Shown: piece by piece, positions 1-6,192 of the stretch
How positions within the stretch are numbered: position 1 is the stretch's first letter
How the letters are laid out: the number at the start of each line of letters is the position of its first letter
DNA from: Thermoleophilia bacterium
Lineage (GTDB): Bacteria > Actinomycetota > Thermoleophilia > Gaiellales > Gaiellaceae
Assembly: GCA_025933895.1 (NCBI GenBank)
Contig: JAICZB010000047.1
Span: forward strand, 1-11,316
Direction of reading: 5' to 3'
Length of the DNA: 11,316 nt
The notes under the pieces: model-generated
Told to the model about the DNA's origin: nothing
Database searches by the model: none
Seen by the model: only the letters and a program-made list of their open reading frames with translations
Made by a program: the position numbers and the translations under genes

Positions 1-60
1 CAGCGGACAGAGCGGCAGCCTTCGAAGCTGCGTGCGGAGGTTCGACTCCTCCCGGGGCCA
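1..60 (+). tRNA. tRNA-Arg (anticodon UCG), 3' part only
   Basis: The bases fold as the 3' four-fifths of a tRNA. The 3' half of the D stem (GAGC, 10-13) is followed by an anticodon stem of GCAGC (15-19) with GCTGC (27-31). The 7-base loop CTTCGAA (20-26) gives anticodon TCG (22-24), which reads the arginine codon CGA. The T stem GGAGG/CCTCC (36-40, 48-52) closes the standard loop TTCGACT. The acceptor strand CGGGGCC ends at 59 with discriminator A60, and the 3' CCA is not encoded. The acceptor 5' strand and the first D-stem strand lie left of the window, probably about 15 bases away. The short variable loop rules out Ser and Leu. Confidence 0.9.
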
Positions 61-86
61 TATTTCGTCACGCTCGCCCGCTACTT

Positions 87-119
87 CGCTGGCGCAGGCG
101 CGCTGCGCGTGCGCCAGCG
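87..119. terminator. Strong GC hairpin after the tRNA
   Basis: CGCTGGCGCA (87-96) and TGCGCCAGCG (110-119) are a perfect 10-bp inverted repeat. After one G-G mismatch the stem continues with GCGC/GCGC (98-101, 105-108) around a 3-base loop. The position between a tRNA and the end of the minus-strand gntR-type operon fits a terminator serving either side. There is no T tract on either strand, so it is not a textbook intrinsic terminator. High-GC actinobacteria often use such T-poor hairpins. The function is inference. Confidence 0.4.
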
Positions 120-141
120 GTGTGCTTTCCGCTCGCGCTGT

Positions 142-164
142 CGCGCCCGCGCATGTCGGGCGCG
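142..164 (-). terminator. Hairpin just past the regulator's stop
   Basis: CGCGCCCG (142-149) pairs perfectly with CGGGCGCG (157-164) across a 7-base loop. It lies 9 bases beyond the stop codon of the GntR gene on the minus strand, where a transcript-end structure would be expected. No T run follows it. With the hairpin at 87-119 it makes two stable stem-loops in a 112-base gap. The stem is clear; the terminator role is inferred. Confidence 0.4.
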
Positions 165-172
165 TCACGCGG

Positions 173-892
173 TCAGATGCCTTCGGCTGCCCGCTGCTCG
201 ACCCGGAGTGTCACGAGGCCGCCGGCGCGGCTGACGTGGTGTCGCATCCGCTCGTATGCGGCCGTCGCGTCGTGTTGCACGAGCGCCTCGAGGATCGTCT
301 CGTGCTCGCGGACGTTCGCCTCGAGCATCGCGGTGCTCTCGCTCACGACGAGCCGGCTCAGATCGCGCGGGAAGTTCTGGGCAAGCTGGGCGAGCGTGCC
401 GGCGAGAACCTCGTTGCCGCTGGCCTCGTGGATCGTCTGGTGGAACTCGTCGTTCGCGCTCGCCCAGCGACGTATGTCGCGCGCGCCGACCTCGTGCCCG
501 CCGCGGCGGCGCGTGATCGTTCCCTCCAGCGCGGCCCGGAACTCGCCCTGCGCGTGCTCGAGCCGCTGGAGCTGCTCGCGGCTCGCGCGCTCGGCCGCGA
601 GCCCGGCGGCGAGAGCCTCGAGCGCGGCGCGGACCTCGTAGGCGTCGCGGATCTCTCGCGGGGAGAGGCCTCGGACGACGGCGCCGCGGTTCGGCTGCAG
701 CTCGACGAGGCCGCCGGCCTGGAGCTTGCGCAATGCCTCGCGCACAGGTGTCCGGCTGACCCCGAACTCCTCGGCGAGCGCCTTCTGGCGTAGCCGTGTC
801 CCCGACGGGAGCTCGCCGCTGAGCACCCGAGCGTGCAGCTGGCTCGCGAGCTTGTCGACGAGCGCGCGCCGTTCGTCCGCGGACACACTCAT
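173..892 (-). CDS. GntR-family transcriptional regulator, FCD (FadR) subfamily
   Basis: This 239-residue DNA-binding repressor or activator is normal FadR/FCD length. Residues about 10-75 form the GntR winged helix, with the diagnostic stretch LAEEFGVSRTPVREALRKL (39-57) and the wing QPNRGAVVRG. Residues about 80-225 are an all-helical FCD ligand domain. Its usual metal-site positions are occupied by N147 (commonly Asp), H151, H197 and H219, so a metal with a small carboxylate effector is plausible. A short basic insert near 125-142 precedes the N147 helix. The ATG start is supported by GAGGAG (901-906, read on the minus strand) 8 bases upstream, and it overlaps the stop of the upstream TauE-like gene (ATGA, 889-892). 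As the last gene of that operon it probably controls its own operon and the divergent importer through the palindromes at 1708-1740. The family call is firm; the ligand is unknown. Confidence 0.93.
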   Translation of the reverse strand: MSVSADERRALVDKLASQLHARVLSGELPSGTRLRQKALAEEFGVSRTPVREALRKLQAGGLVELQPNRGAVVRGLSPREIRDAYEVRAALEALAAGLAAERASREQLQRLEHAQGEFRAALEGTITRRRGGHEVGARDIRRWASANDEFHQTIHEASGNEVLAGTLAQLAQNFPRDLSRLVVSESTAMLEANVREHETILEALVQHDATAAYERMRHHVSRAGGLVTLRVEQRAAEGI

Positions 893-1281
893 GAGTGTGT
901 CTCCTCGGGCCGGATACCGTCTCGGGCGAGGCGGAGGCCGACGAGGCCGACGAAGACCGCGAATACGAGCTTGAGCGTCGACGCCGGCAGCGCGAGCGCG
1001 AGCAGCGCGCCTATGACGCTGCCGACGGCGCCGACGACGCCGAAGCGCAGCGCGAGCCCGAGGTCACCGACACCGCGGCGGCGCAGGGCGAGGCTCCCCG
1101 CGATCGCCGTCGGGAGGATCACGAGCAGCGACGTCGCCTCCGCGGAATGCTGCGAGAAGCCGACGGCCAGGGTGAGGAAGGGCACGACGAGCGTTCCGCC
1201 GCCGACCCCGAGCAGCCCCGACGCCACCCCGACGACGACGCCGAACGCCACGAGCGCGACGTAGAGCGTCGGTCCGGTCAT
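889..1281 (-). CDS. Half-length TauE/SafE family membrane protein, second of a pair
   Basis: This 130-residue, very hydrophobic protein has about four membrane segments. It carries the TauE/SafE (DUF81) signature GLLGVGGG (22-29), followed by VVPFL and later SQHSAEATSLL. Normal TauE/SafE permeases, which move sulfite, organosulfonates or other anions, have about 250 residues and two such repeats; this one has a single repeat. It starts with an ATG preceded by GGAG (1289-1292, minus strand) at 7 bases and overlaps the stop of the first half-gene by ATGA (1278-1281). Its own stop overlaps the GntR start. It most likely assembles with the first half to form a complete transporter, which is inference. 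The alternative is one ancestral gene split by a frameshift at the ATGA junction. Confidence 0.85.
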   Translation of the reverse strand: MTGPTLYVALVAFGVVVGVASGLLGVGGGTLVVPFLTLAVGFSQHSAEATSLLVILPTAIAGSLALRRRGVGDLGLALRFGVVGAVGSVIGALLALALPASTLKLVFAVFVGLVGLRLARDGIRPEETHS

Positions 1282-1709
1282 CCGCGGGCTCCGAGCAGCA
1301 CGGCGACGGCGACGAGGAAGGTACCGAACACGAGCTTGAGCAACCGCTCGTCGATCCGCGCGAGCAGCCCCGCACCGATCCGCGCGCCGACGATCGACCC
1401 GGCCGCGAGCCCGATCGCCTGCCAGTACCTGACCTCTCCGGCCACGCCGTAGGTGGCGATGCCCGCGATGCTGATCGGGATGATCGCGCCGAGCGAGATG
1501 GCGTGCGCGTCACGCTGCGAGTAGGTCGCCCACAGCACGAGCAGCGGCACCATCACGATCCCGCCGCCCACTCCGAGCAGCCCCGAGAGAAGACCTCCGC
1601 CGAGCCCGATCGCGAGCAGCTTCGGGTCGAGGGCGAGCGACCGCAGGCGGGAGCGGCGACGCGTATCGAGGGTGTCTGCCGTCGCACGCACGGCTCCGCA
1701 CACTAACAT
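1278..1709 (-). CDS. Half-length TauE/SafE family membrane protein, first of a pair
   Basis: This 143-residue protein has a basic, non-hydrophobic N-terminal tail (about 28 residues, rich in Arg) and then a single TauE/SafE repeat. The signature GLLGVGGG is at 43-50, followed by MVPLLVLWATYSQRDAHA and about four membrane helices. It is clearly paralogous to the next gene: the SGLLGVGGG, VP and SQ positions match. I chose the ATG at 1707-1709. The frame stays open to 1793, but that would place the start inside the divergent gene's leader. There is no good Shine-Dalgarno sequence before 1709, and the codon lies within an operator-like palindrome. Translation could therefore start on a near-leaderless mRNA or at a downstream GTG (1703 or 1688). 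It is the first gene of the minus-strand operon. Family confident, start uncertain, substrate unknown. Confidence 0.83.
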   Translation of the reverse strand: MLVCGAVRATADTLDTRRRSRLRSLALDPKLLAIGLGGGLLSGLLGVGGGIVMVPLLVLWATYSQRDAHAISLGAIIPISIAGIATYGVAGEVRYWQAIGLAAGSIVGARIGAGLLARIDERLLKLVFGTFLVAVAVLLGARG

Positions 1710-1719
1710 TGGATCCAGT
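1708..1719. promoter_or_regulatory. Operator-like palindrome 1 (GGATCC core)
   Basis: ATTGGATCCAGT has a perfect TGGATCCA centre and a matching outer A/T pair. It differs at one position from ATTGGATCCAAT, the operator I recall for Caulobacter VanR, which is also a GntR/FCD protein. It ends at the first base of the -35 box of the importer promoter and covers the start codon of the minus-strand operon. Binding here could block both directions. The assignment to the local GntR protein is inference from proximity and family. Confidence 0.6.
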
Positions 1720-1747
1720 TGACCCCAGAATGGATCCCGTCTAGAGT
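1719..1747 (+). promoter_or_regulatory. Sigma-70-type promoter of the importer operon
   Basis: TTGACC (1719-1724) matches the -35 consensus at five of six positions. After a 17-base spacer comes TAGAGT (1742-1747), which matches the -10 at four of six. Transcription would begin near 1754, giving a leader of roughly 40 bases before the binding-protein start. One GGATCC palindrome sits in the spacer and the other abuts the -35, a layout typical of repression. No equally good promoter was found for the minus strand. Confidence 0.65.
1729..1740. promoter_or_regulatory. Operator-like palindrome 2 (GGATCC core)
   Basis: AATGGATCCCGT matches the 12-base VanR-type consensus at nine positions and keeps the GGATCC core (1732-1737). 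Its centre is exactly 21 bp from that of palindrome 1, which is two helical turns, so two dimers would lie on the same DNA face. It occupies the spacer between the -35 and -10 boxes. It is a weaker site than palindrome 1. Confidence 0.5.
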
Positions 1748-1776
1748 TGCGCCCTTCACGGGCGTCGCCCTCCCCC

Positions 1777-1787
1777 AAGGAAGGAAG
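1777..1787 (+). promoter_or_regulatory. Ribosome binding site of the binding-protein gene
   Basis: The purine run AAGGAAGGAAG contains two overlapping Shine-Dalgarno-like cores, the nearer one ending about 5-8 bases before the ATG at 1793. It is the strongest ribosome binding site in the window. This fits the high expression usually needed for the binding protein of an ABC importer and fixes the start of that gene. Confidence 0.8.
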
Positions 1788-1792
1788 ATCCA

Positions 1793-3382
1793 ATGAAAGG
1801 CAACCGCATCGGAGTAGCCGTCGGCGCGGTGCTCGCAGCCGGGCTGCTGACCTTCTCCATCAGTGTCGCCTTCGGCGCTTCGGCCAAGGTGTCGAAGTTC
1901 AAGCAAGGCGGCACGCTCACCGTCGCGATGACCGCGGGCGAGCCGGACGCGCTCGACCCGACGCTTGCGCGCACCTTCTCCGGCCGCGAGGTCTTCCTCA
2001 CCATGTGCGAGAAGCTCTACGACCTCAACGCGAAGACGCACATCGTGCCGCAGCTCGCAGCGGCGCTACCGAAGGTCTCGAAGAACAAGCTCAGCGTGAC
2101 CGTAAAGCTGCGGCACGGGATCAAGTTCAACGACGGGACGGCCTTCACCTCGGCCGCAGTCGTGAAGACGATCAGGCACTACCTGACCGCGACCGGCTCG
2201 GTGCGTGCGAGCGAGATCTCCGCGGTGAAGAGCATCACGGCGAAGGGCAAGTACGCCGTCGTCTTCCATCTCAAGTCGCCGTACTCGCCGCTGACCGCGC
2301 AGCTCGCGGACCGCGCGGGGATGATCCTGTCGGCGAAGCAGCTCGGGAAGCTCGGGCTCAACTTCGCCAAGCATCCGGTCTGTGTCGGGCCGTTCATGTA
2401 CAAGGGCCGGATCGCCGGCGACAGCATCACGGTCGTCAGGTCGCCCTTCTACTACAACAAGTCGAAGGTGCACTTCTCCAAGATCGTGTTCAAGATCTAC
2501 AACGACACGACGGCCGCGGCGCAGGCGCTGAAGGCGGGGACGGTGCAGGCGATCGACGGGCTCGCGTCGACCGACATCCCCGGCATCAAGAGCGACAAGT
2601 CGCTGCGCGTCACGAAGGCGGCCGGGCTCGGCTACGGCGGGATCACGATCAACATCGGGAACAAGAACGGCCTGCTCAAGCTGCCCTACCAGAACGTCGG
2701 CACCGATCTCGCGAAGAGCCCGGCGCTGCGCAAGGCGTTCGAGCTGGCGATCAACCGCAAGACCCTCGCCAAGGTCGTCTTCAACAACACGGTGCTCCCG
2801 GGCTGCACGGCGGTCTCCCCTTCGAGCTCGTGGTTCGACAAGAGCATCAAGTGCACGCCGTACAACCCGAAGCAGGCGAAGGCACTCGTGCAGAAGTCGG
2901 GGATCAGCAACCCGACCGTGAACCTGATGGTGCCGACCGGGACGGTGGCACTGCGCGAGGCGCAGTTCATCCAGGCGGAGGAAGCTGCCGTAGGGATCCA
3001 CATGAACGTGCAGTCGACCGACTTCGTGACGGCCCTGTCGAAGGCGGACGCGGGCACCTACGACGCGTTCCTGATCGGCTGGTCGGGCCGTGTCGACCCG
3101 GACGGGAACATCTACGGGTTCGTCGCCACGCCGGGGACGCTCAACGACTCGGGTTACTCGAAGCCGACGGTCGACAAGCTCCTCAACAAGGCGCGGCGGG
3201 CCGCGTCGACCAAGTCGCGGCGCACCGCCTACCACTCGGTAGAGGCGCAGATCCTCAAGGATCGGCCGCTGATCTATCTCGACCATCCGATCGCCAACGC
3301 CGGCTTCTCGAAGAAGCTCGGCGGCATCAAGATGTATCCGGACACGCTCCTCCGGGTCGCGTTCGCCGGCTACACGAAGTAG
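1793..3382 (+). CDS. Family-5 extracellular solute-binding protein of a Dpp/Opp-type ABC importer
   Basis: This 529-residue protein captures the transported solute outside the membrane and delivers it to the permeases encoded next. Residues 1 to about 31 form a secretion signal (MKGNR start, hydrophobic core, GASA-K end). The SBP_bac_5 domain follows, with an early GGTLTVAMTAGEPDALDPT, the cleft-region motif GWSGRVDPDGN (429-439) and a standard C-terminal end. Length is usual for DppA/OppA/GsiB relatives. There is no lipobox cysteine in the signal region, although such proteins in Gram-positive bacteria are normally lipoproteins. The mature protein is notably lysine-rich. It starts at an ATG after a strong AAGGAAGG site and is the first gene of the plus-strand operon, 10 bases ahead of the first permease gene. 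The family is secure. The substrate (peptide, opine, glutathione-like or other) cannot be told. Confidence 0.93.
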   Translation: MKGNRIGVAVGAVLAAGLLTFSISVAFGASAKVSKFKQGGTLTVAMTAGEPDALDPTLARTFSGREVFLTMCEKLYDLNAKTHIVPQLAAALPKVSKNKLSVTVKLRHGIKFNDGTAFTSAAVVKTIRHYLTATGSVRASEISAVKSITAKGKYAVVFHLKSPYSPLTAQLADRAGMILSAKQLGKLGLNFAKHPVCVGPFMYKGRIAGDSITVVRSPFYYNKSKVHFSKIVFKIYNDTTAAAQALKAGTVQAIDGLASTDIPGIKSDKSLRVTKAAGLGYGGITINIGNKNGLLKLPYQNVGTDLAKSPALRKAFELAINRKTLAKVVFNNTVLPGCTAVSPSSSWFDKSIKCTPYNPKQAKALVQKSGISNPTVNLMVPTGTVALREAQFIQAEEAAVGIHMNVQSTDFVTALSKADAGTYDAFLIGWSGRVDPDGNIYGFVATPGTLNDSGYSKPTVDKLLNKARRAASTKSRRTAYHSVEAQILKDRPLIYLDHPIANAGFSKKLGGIKMYPDTLLRVAFAGYTK

Positions 3383-3392
3383 AAACAGCGAC

Positions 3393-4331
3393 ATGGGCGG
3401 CTTCCTGATCCGCAAGGCGGGAGCCGCCCTGGTCGTGCTCGTCCTCTCGAGCATCGTCGTCTTCCTCGGCGTACGCGCGATCCCCGGCAACCCGGCGATC
3501 GCCCTCGGGGCCGAGAATCGCGATCCGGCCGTAATCGCGGCGGTGAAGGCGAAGTACGACCTCGACAAGCCGCTACCAGTGCAGTACGGGCACTGGATCT
3601 GGCTCGCGCTCCAAGGCGACCTCGGCGTCGACCAGCGCGACCTAGGCGTCGGGCGCACCATCGCGCAACGGCTGCCGATCAGCCTCGAGCTCGCGCTGCT
3701 GAGCATGCTCGTCGCGGTCGTCGTCGGTATCCCCGCGGGGGTGATCGCGGCCGTGCGCCGCGGCAGACCGAGCGACTACGCGGCGACGGGCGTCGCGCTC
3801 GTCGGCCTCTCGGTACCACACTTCTGGCTCGGGCTGATGGTGATCGTCTGGTTCGCCGTCGACCTGCACTGGCTGCCCGCGGGCGGCTACACGACGCTGC
3901 ACCACCCGCTGGCGAACCTCCAGCACATGGTCCTGCCGGCGGTCGTGATCGGAACCGGTCTGGCCGCGGTGCTCATGCGCCAGATGCGCTCGTCGATACT
4001 CGACTCGCTCGGAGCCGACTACGTTCGGACGGCACGCGCGAAGGGGCTGTCGGAATGGTCGGTCATCTGCAAGCACGCGTTCCGCAACAGCCTGATCACG
4101 GTCACTACCGTGATGGGGCTGCAGCTCGGCGGGCTCATCTCAGGCATCGTCACGATCGAGGTGATCTTCGGCATCCCCGGCTTTGGCGCGCTGACGATCG
4201 ACGCGGTGAACCAGCGCGACTACACGCTCCTCCAGGGAGTCGTGCTCGTCGTCGCCGCCGGCTACGTGATCGTCAACCTGCTCGTCGACGTCGTCTACTC
4301 GTTCCTCAACCCGCGGATCAGGGCGATATGA
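3393..4331 (+). CDS. ABC importer permease, DppB/OppB type
   Basis: This 312-residue integral membrane subunit forms one half of the translocation pore. It has an N-terminal membrane helix (about 8-30), the family stretch RAIPGNPA (28-35) and a large external loop to about residue 95. Five further helices make up the BPD_transp_1 domain. The cytoplasmic EAA-type coupling loop, which contacts the ATPase, is GADYVRTARAKGLSEWSVI (207-225). The C-terminal end DVVYSFLNPRIR is standard for DppB. The gene lies 10 bases after the binding-protein stop with no obvious Shine-Dalgarno site, and its TGA overlaps the ATG of the next permease gene. Length and motifs are all typical. Confidence 0.95.
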   Translation: MGGFLIRKAGAALVVLVLSSIVVFLGVRAIPGNPAIALGAENRDPAVIAAVKAKYDLDKPLPVQYGHWIWLALQGDLGVDQRDLGVGRTIAQRLPISLELALLSMLVAVVVGIPAGVIAAVRRGRPSDYAATGVALVGLSVPHFWLGLMVIVWFAVDLHWLPAGGYTTLHHPLANLQHMVLPAVVIGTGLAAVLMRQMRSSILDSLGADYVRTARAKGLSEWSVICKHAFRNSLITVTTVMGLQLGGLISGIVTIEVIFGIPGFGALTIDAVNQRDYTLLQGVVLVVAAGYVIVNLLVDVVYSFLNPRIRAI

Positions 4332-5215
4332 GCATCGTCGCGCAGGACGTCGAGCGCCCGCGCGTGGCGGACTCCCGCCGGCGCCTGCGTGTGCTCGGCA
4401 AGCGCTTCCTGCGCCGGCCGATGGCGGTCGGAGGGCTCCTGGTCGTGCTCGCGTTCGTCGTCGTTGCGATCTTCGCTCCTCTGCTCGCCCCCTTCGGCGT
4501 CGGACACACCGACTTCAACGCGGTGCTCGCGAAGCCGTCGTCGAAGCACCTGCTGGGCACCGACGACCTCGGACGCGACGAGCTCTCGCGGTTGATCTGG
4601 GGCACACGGGCCTCGATGCAGGTGGGCGTCCTCGCGACGCTGCTGGCGATGGTGGTCGCGGTCCCCATCGGGATGCTCGCCGGCTACTACCGCGGCTGGG
4701 TCGACCACGTGATCGCCCGCCTCACCGACGTCCTGCTCGCGTTCCCGTTCCTGATCCTCGCGGTCGGCCTGGCGGCGATCCTCGGGCCGTCGCTCCTCAA
4801 CGTGACGCTGGCGCTCGGAATCGGCTCCATCCCCGGCTTCATCCGGATCGCGCGCGGCGAGACGCTCGCGCTGCGCGAGGCGGACTACGTCCCCGCCGCA
4901 GTCTTGAACGGTGCCAACGACGCGACGATCATCTTCCGTCACATCCTCCCGAACATGACGAACACGCTCATCGTCCAGGCGACCGTGACCATCCCGGGGG
5001 CCATCCTCGGCGAGGCGATCCTCTCCTTCCTCAACCTCGGCCCGCAGCCGCCTGCGGTCTCGTGGGGGACGATGCTCCAGGAGGCGGAGCCGTACCTGAC
5101 CCAGGCGCAGCGGCTCGCGGTCTATCCGGGCGTTGCGATCATCCTCGCCGTGCTCGCCTTCAACGTCCTCGGCGACGGGCTGCGCGACGTCCTCGACCCG
5201 AGGACGACCCGGTGA
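4328..5215 (+). CDS. ABC importer permease, DppC/OppC type
   Basis: This 295-residue second pore subunit has a basic cytoplasmic N-terminus (to about 33) and a first membrane helix (34-55). The DppC hallmark HLLGTDDLGRDELSRLIWG (74-92) leads into five more helices. The EAA loop is EADYVPAAVLNGANDATIIF (184-203), followed by RHILPN, and the C-terminus is LGDGLRDVLDPR. The start is the ATG at 4328 that overlaps the previous stop (ATGA). The frame stays open further upstream, but that part is antisense-like sequence inside dppB and is not used. Its own stop overlaps the GTG start of the first ATPase (GTGA). It pairs with the DppB-type subunit as a heterodimer. Confidence 0.95.
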   Translation: MSIVAQDVERPRVADSRRRLRVLGKRFLRRPMAVGGLLVVLAFVVVAIFAPLLAPFGVGHTDFNAVLAKPSSKHLLGTDDLGRDELSRLIWGTRASMQVGVLATLLAMVVAVPIGMLAGYYRGWVDHVIARLTDVLLAFPFLILAVGLAAILGPSLLNVTLALGIGSIPGFIRIARGETLALREADYVPAAVLNGANDATIIFRHILPNMTNTLIVQATVTIPGAILGEAILSFLNLGPQPPAVSWGTMLQEAEPYLTQAQRLAVYPGVAIILAVLAFNVLGDGLRDVLDPRTTR

Positions 5216-6192
5216 GTGCAGAGCCTCTCCTCGAGGTCGACGACCTCTCGGTGCGGTTCGACACCGACGAGGGGCCGGTGCAGGCGGTCGACCGCGTCTC
5301 GTTCGCGCTAGCCCCGGGCGAGGTGCTCGGCATCGTCGGCGAGTCCGGCTGCGGGAAGAGCGTCACCTGCATGTCGCTCGTGAGGCTCTTGCCCGAGACG
5401 GCAAAGGTGAGCGGCAGCGTCCGCTTCGGGGGGGCGGATCTGCTGGCGCTCGGCCCGCGGCGCCTGCGCCGCGTGCGGGGGCGGGAGATCTCGTACATCT
5501 TCCAGGAGCCGATGACCTCGCTGAACCCCGTCTTCACGGTCGGCGACCAGATCGGCGAGGTCGTGCGGCGGCACCTCGACCTCTCGCGCCGCGACGCGCG
5601 CCGGCGCGCGGTCGAGCTGCTTCAGCTCGTGCGCATTCCCGCCCCGCAGCGGCGGGTCGACGAGTATCCGCACCAGCTCTCGGGCGGGATGCGGCAACGG
5701 GTGATGATCGCGATGGCGCTCGCCTGCGATCCGAAGGTGCTGATCGCCGACGAGCCCACCACCGCGCTCGACGTGACGATCCAGGCGGGCATCCTCGATC
5801 TGATGCGCGAGGTGCGCGAGAAGCTCGGGACCGCGATCGTGCTCGTCACGCACAACCTCGGCGTCGTCGCTGACATCGCGGACCGCGTGATCGTAATGTA
5901 CGCCGGCCGCAAGGTGGAGGAGGCGCCGGCCGCAGAGCTGTTCGCGGCGCCGCAGCACCCGTACACGGTGGGGCTCCTGGGCGCGATCCCGCGGCCGGGC
6001 GAGCGGCGCGAACGGCTCGAGGAGATCCCGGGGCGTGTCCCGGCGAGCGCACGCCCGCTCGAGCACTGCGTGTTCGCGGACCGCTGCCGCTACGCGGACG
6101 AGACCACCCGGACGCAGGTTCCGGATCTGCGTCCCGTGCGCCCCGGCCACCTCGTGGCCTGCTTCCACCCCGAGGCCGAGCGCGCAGCGTGA
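5212..6192 (+). CDS. ABC importer ATPase, DppD/OppD type
   Basis: This 326-residue nucleotide-binding subunit powers the importer on the cytoplasmic side. It has Walker A GESGCGKS (43-50), Q-loop Q98, signature LSGGM (156-160), Walker B VLIADE (176-181) and switch H214. The C-terminal oligopeptide/dipeptide extension begins near 245 (PQHPYTVGLL). That extension normally holds four cysteines for an iron-sulfur cluster. Here C286, C292 and C317 are present but the third position is T299. The start is GTG at 5212, overlapping the preceding TGA, with GAGGA (5200-5204) 7 bases upstream; the frame is open further left but only as a shadow. It overlaps the second ATPase gene by GTGA. Confidence 0.95.
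   Translation: MSAEPLLEVDDLSVRFDTDEGPVQAVDRVSFALAPGEVLGIVGESGCGKSVTCMSLVRLLPETAKVSGSVRFGGADLLALGPRRLRRVRGREISYIFQEPMTSLNPVFTVGDQIGEVVRRHLDLSRRDARRRAVELLQLVRIPAPQRRVDEYPHQLSGGMRQRVMIAMALACDPKVLIADEPTTALDVTIQAGILDLMREVREKLGTAIVLVTHNLGVVADIADRVIVMYAGRKVEEAPAAELFAAPQHPYTVGLLGAIPRPGERRERLEEIPGRVPASARPLEHCVFADRCRYADETTRTQVPDLRPVRPGHLVACFHPEAERAA

Noticed and set aside
1..172. tRNA-adjacent genomic island boundary
   Set aside because: There is no integrase, no repeat of the tRNA 3' end elsewhere in the window and no visible change in base composition.
1749..1766. Small hairpin (CGCCC/GGGCG) near the importer transcript start, as a riboswitch or attenuator
   Set aside because: The stem is only five GC pairs with a 5-base loop and partly precedes the predicted transcript start. 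There is too little sequence in the leader for a known riboswitch.
1710..1793. Longer N-terminus for the first TauE half (frame open to 1793)
   Set aside because: It would translate the divergent promoter and leader, with charged sequence unlike the family, and would overlap the binding-protein start.
1747..3706. Long open frames overlapping the binding-protein gene (plus 1747-3408, minus 2066-3706)
   Set aside because: They are low-complexity Arg/His/Gly-rich shadow translations. The family-5 binding protein in frame 1793-3382 explains the DNA and has a strong ribosome binding site.
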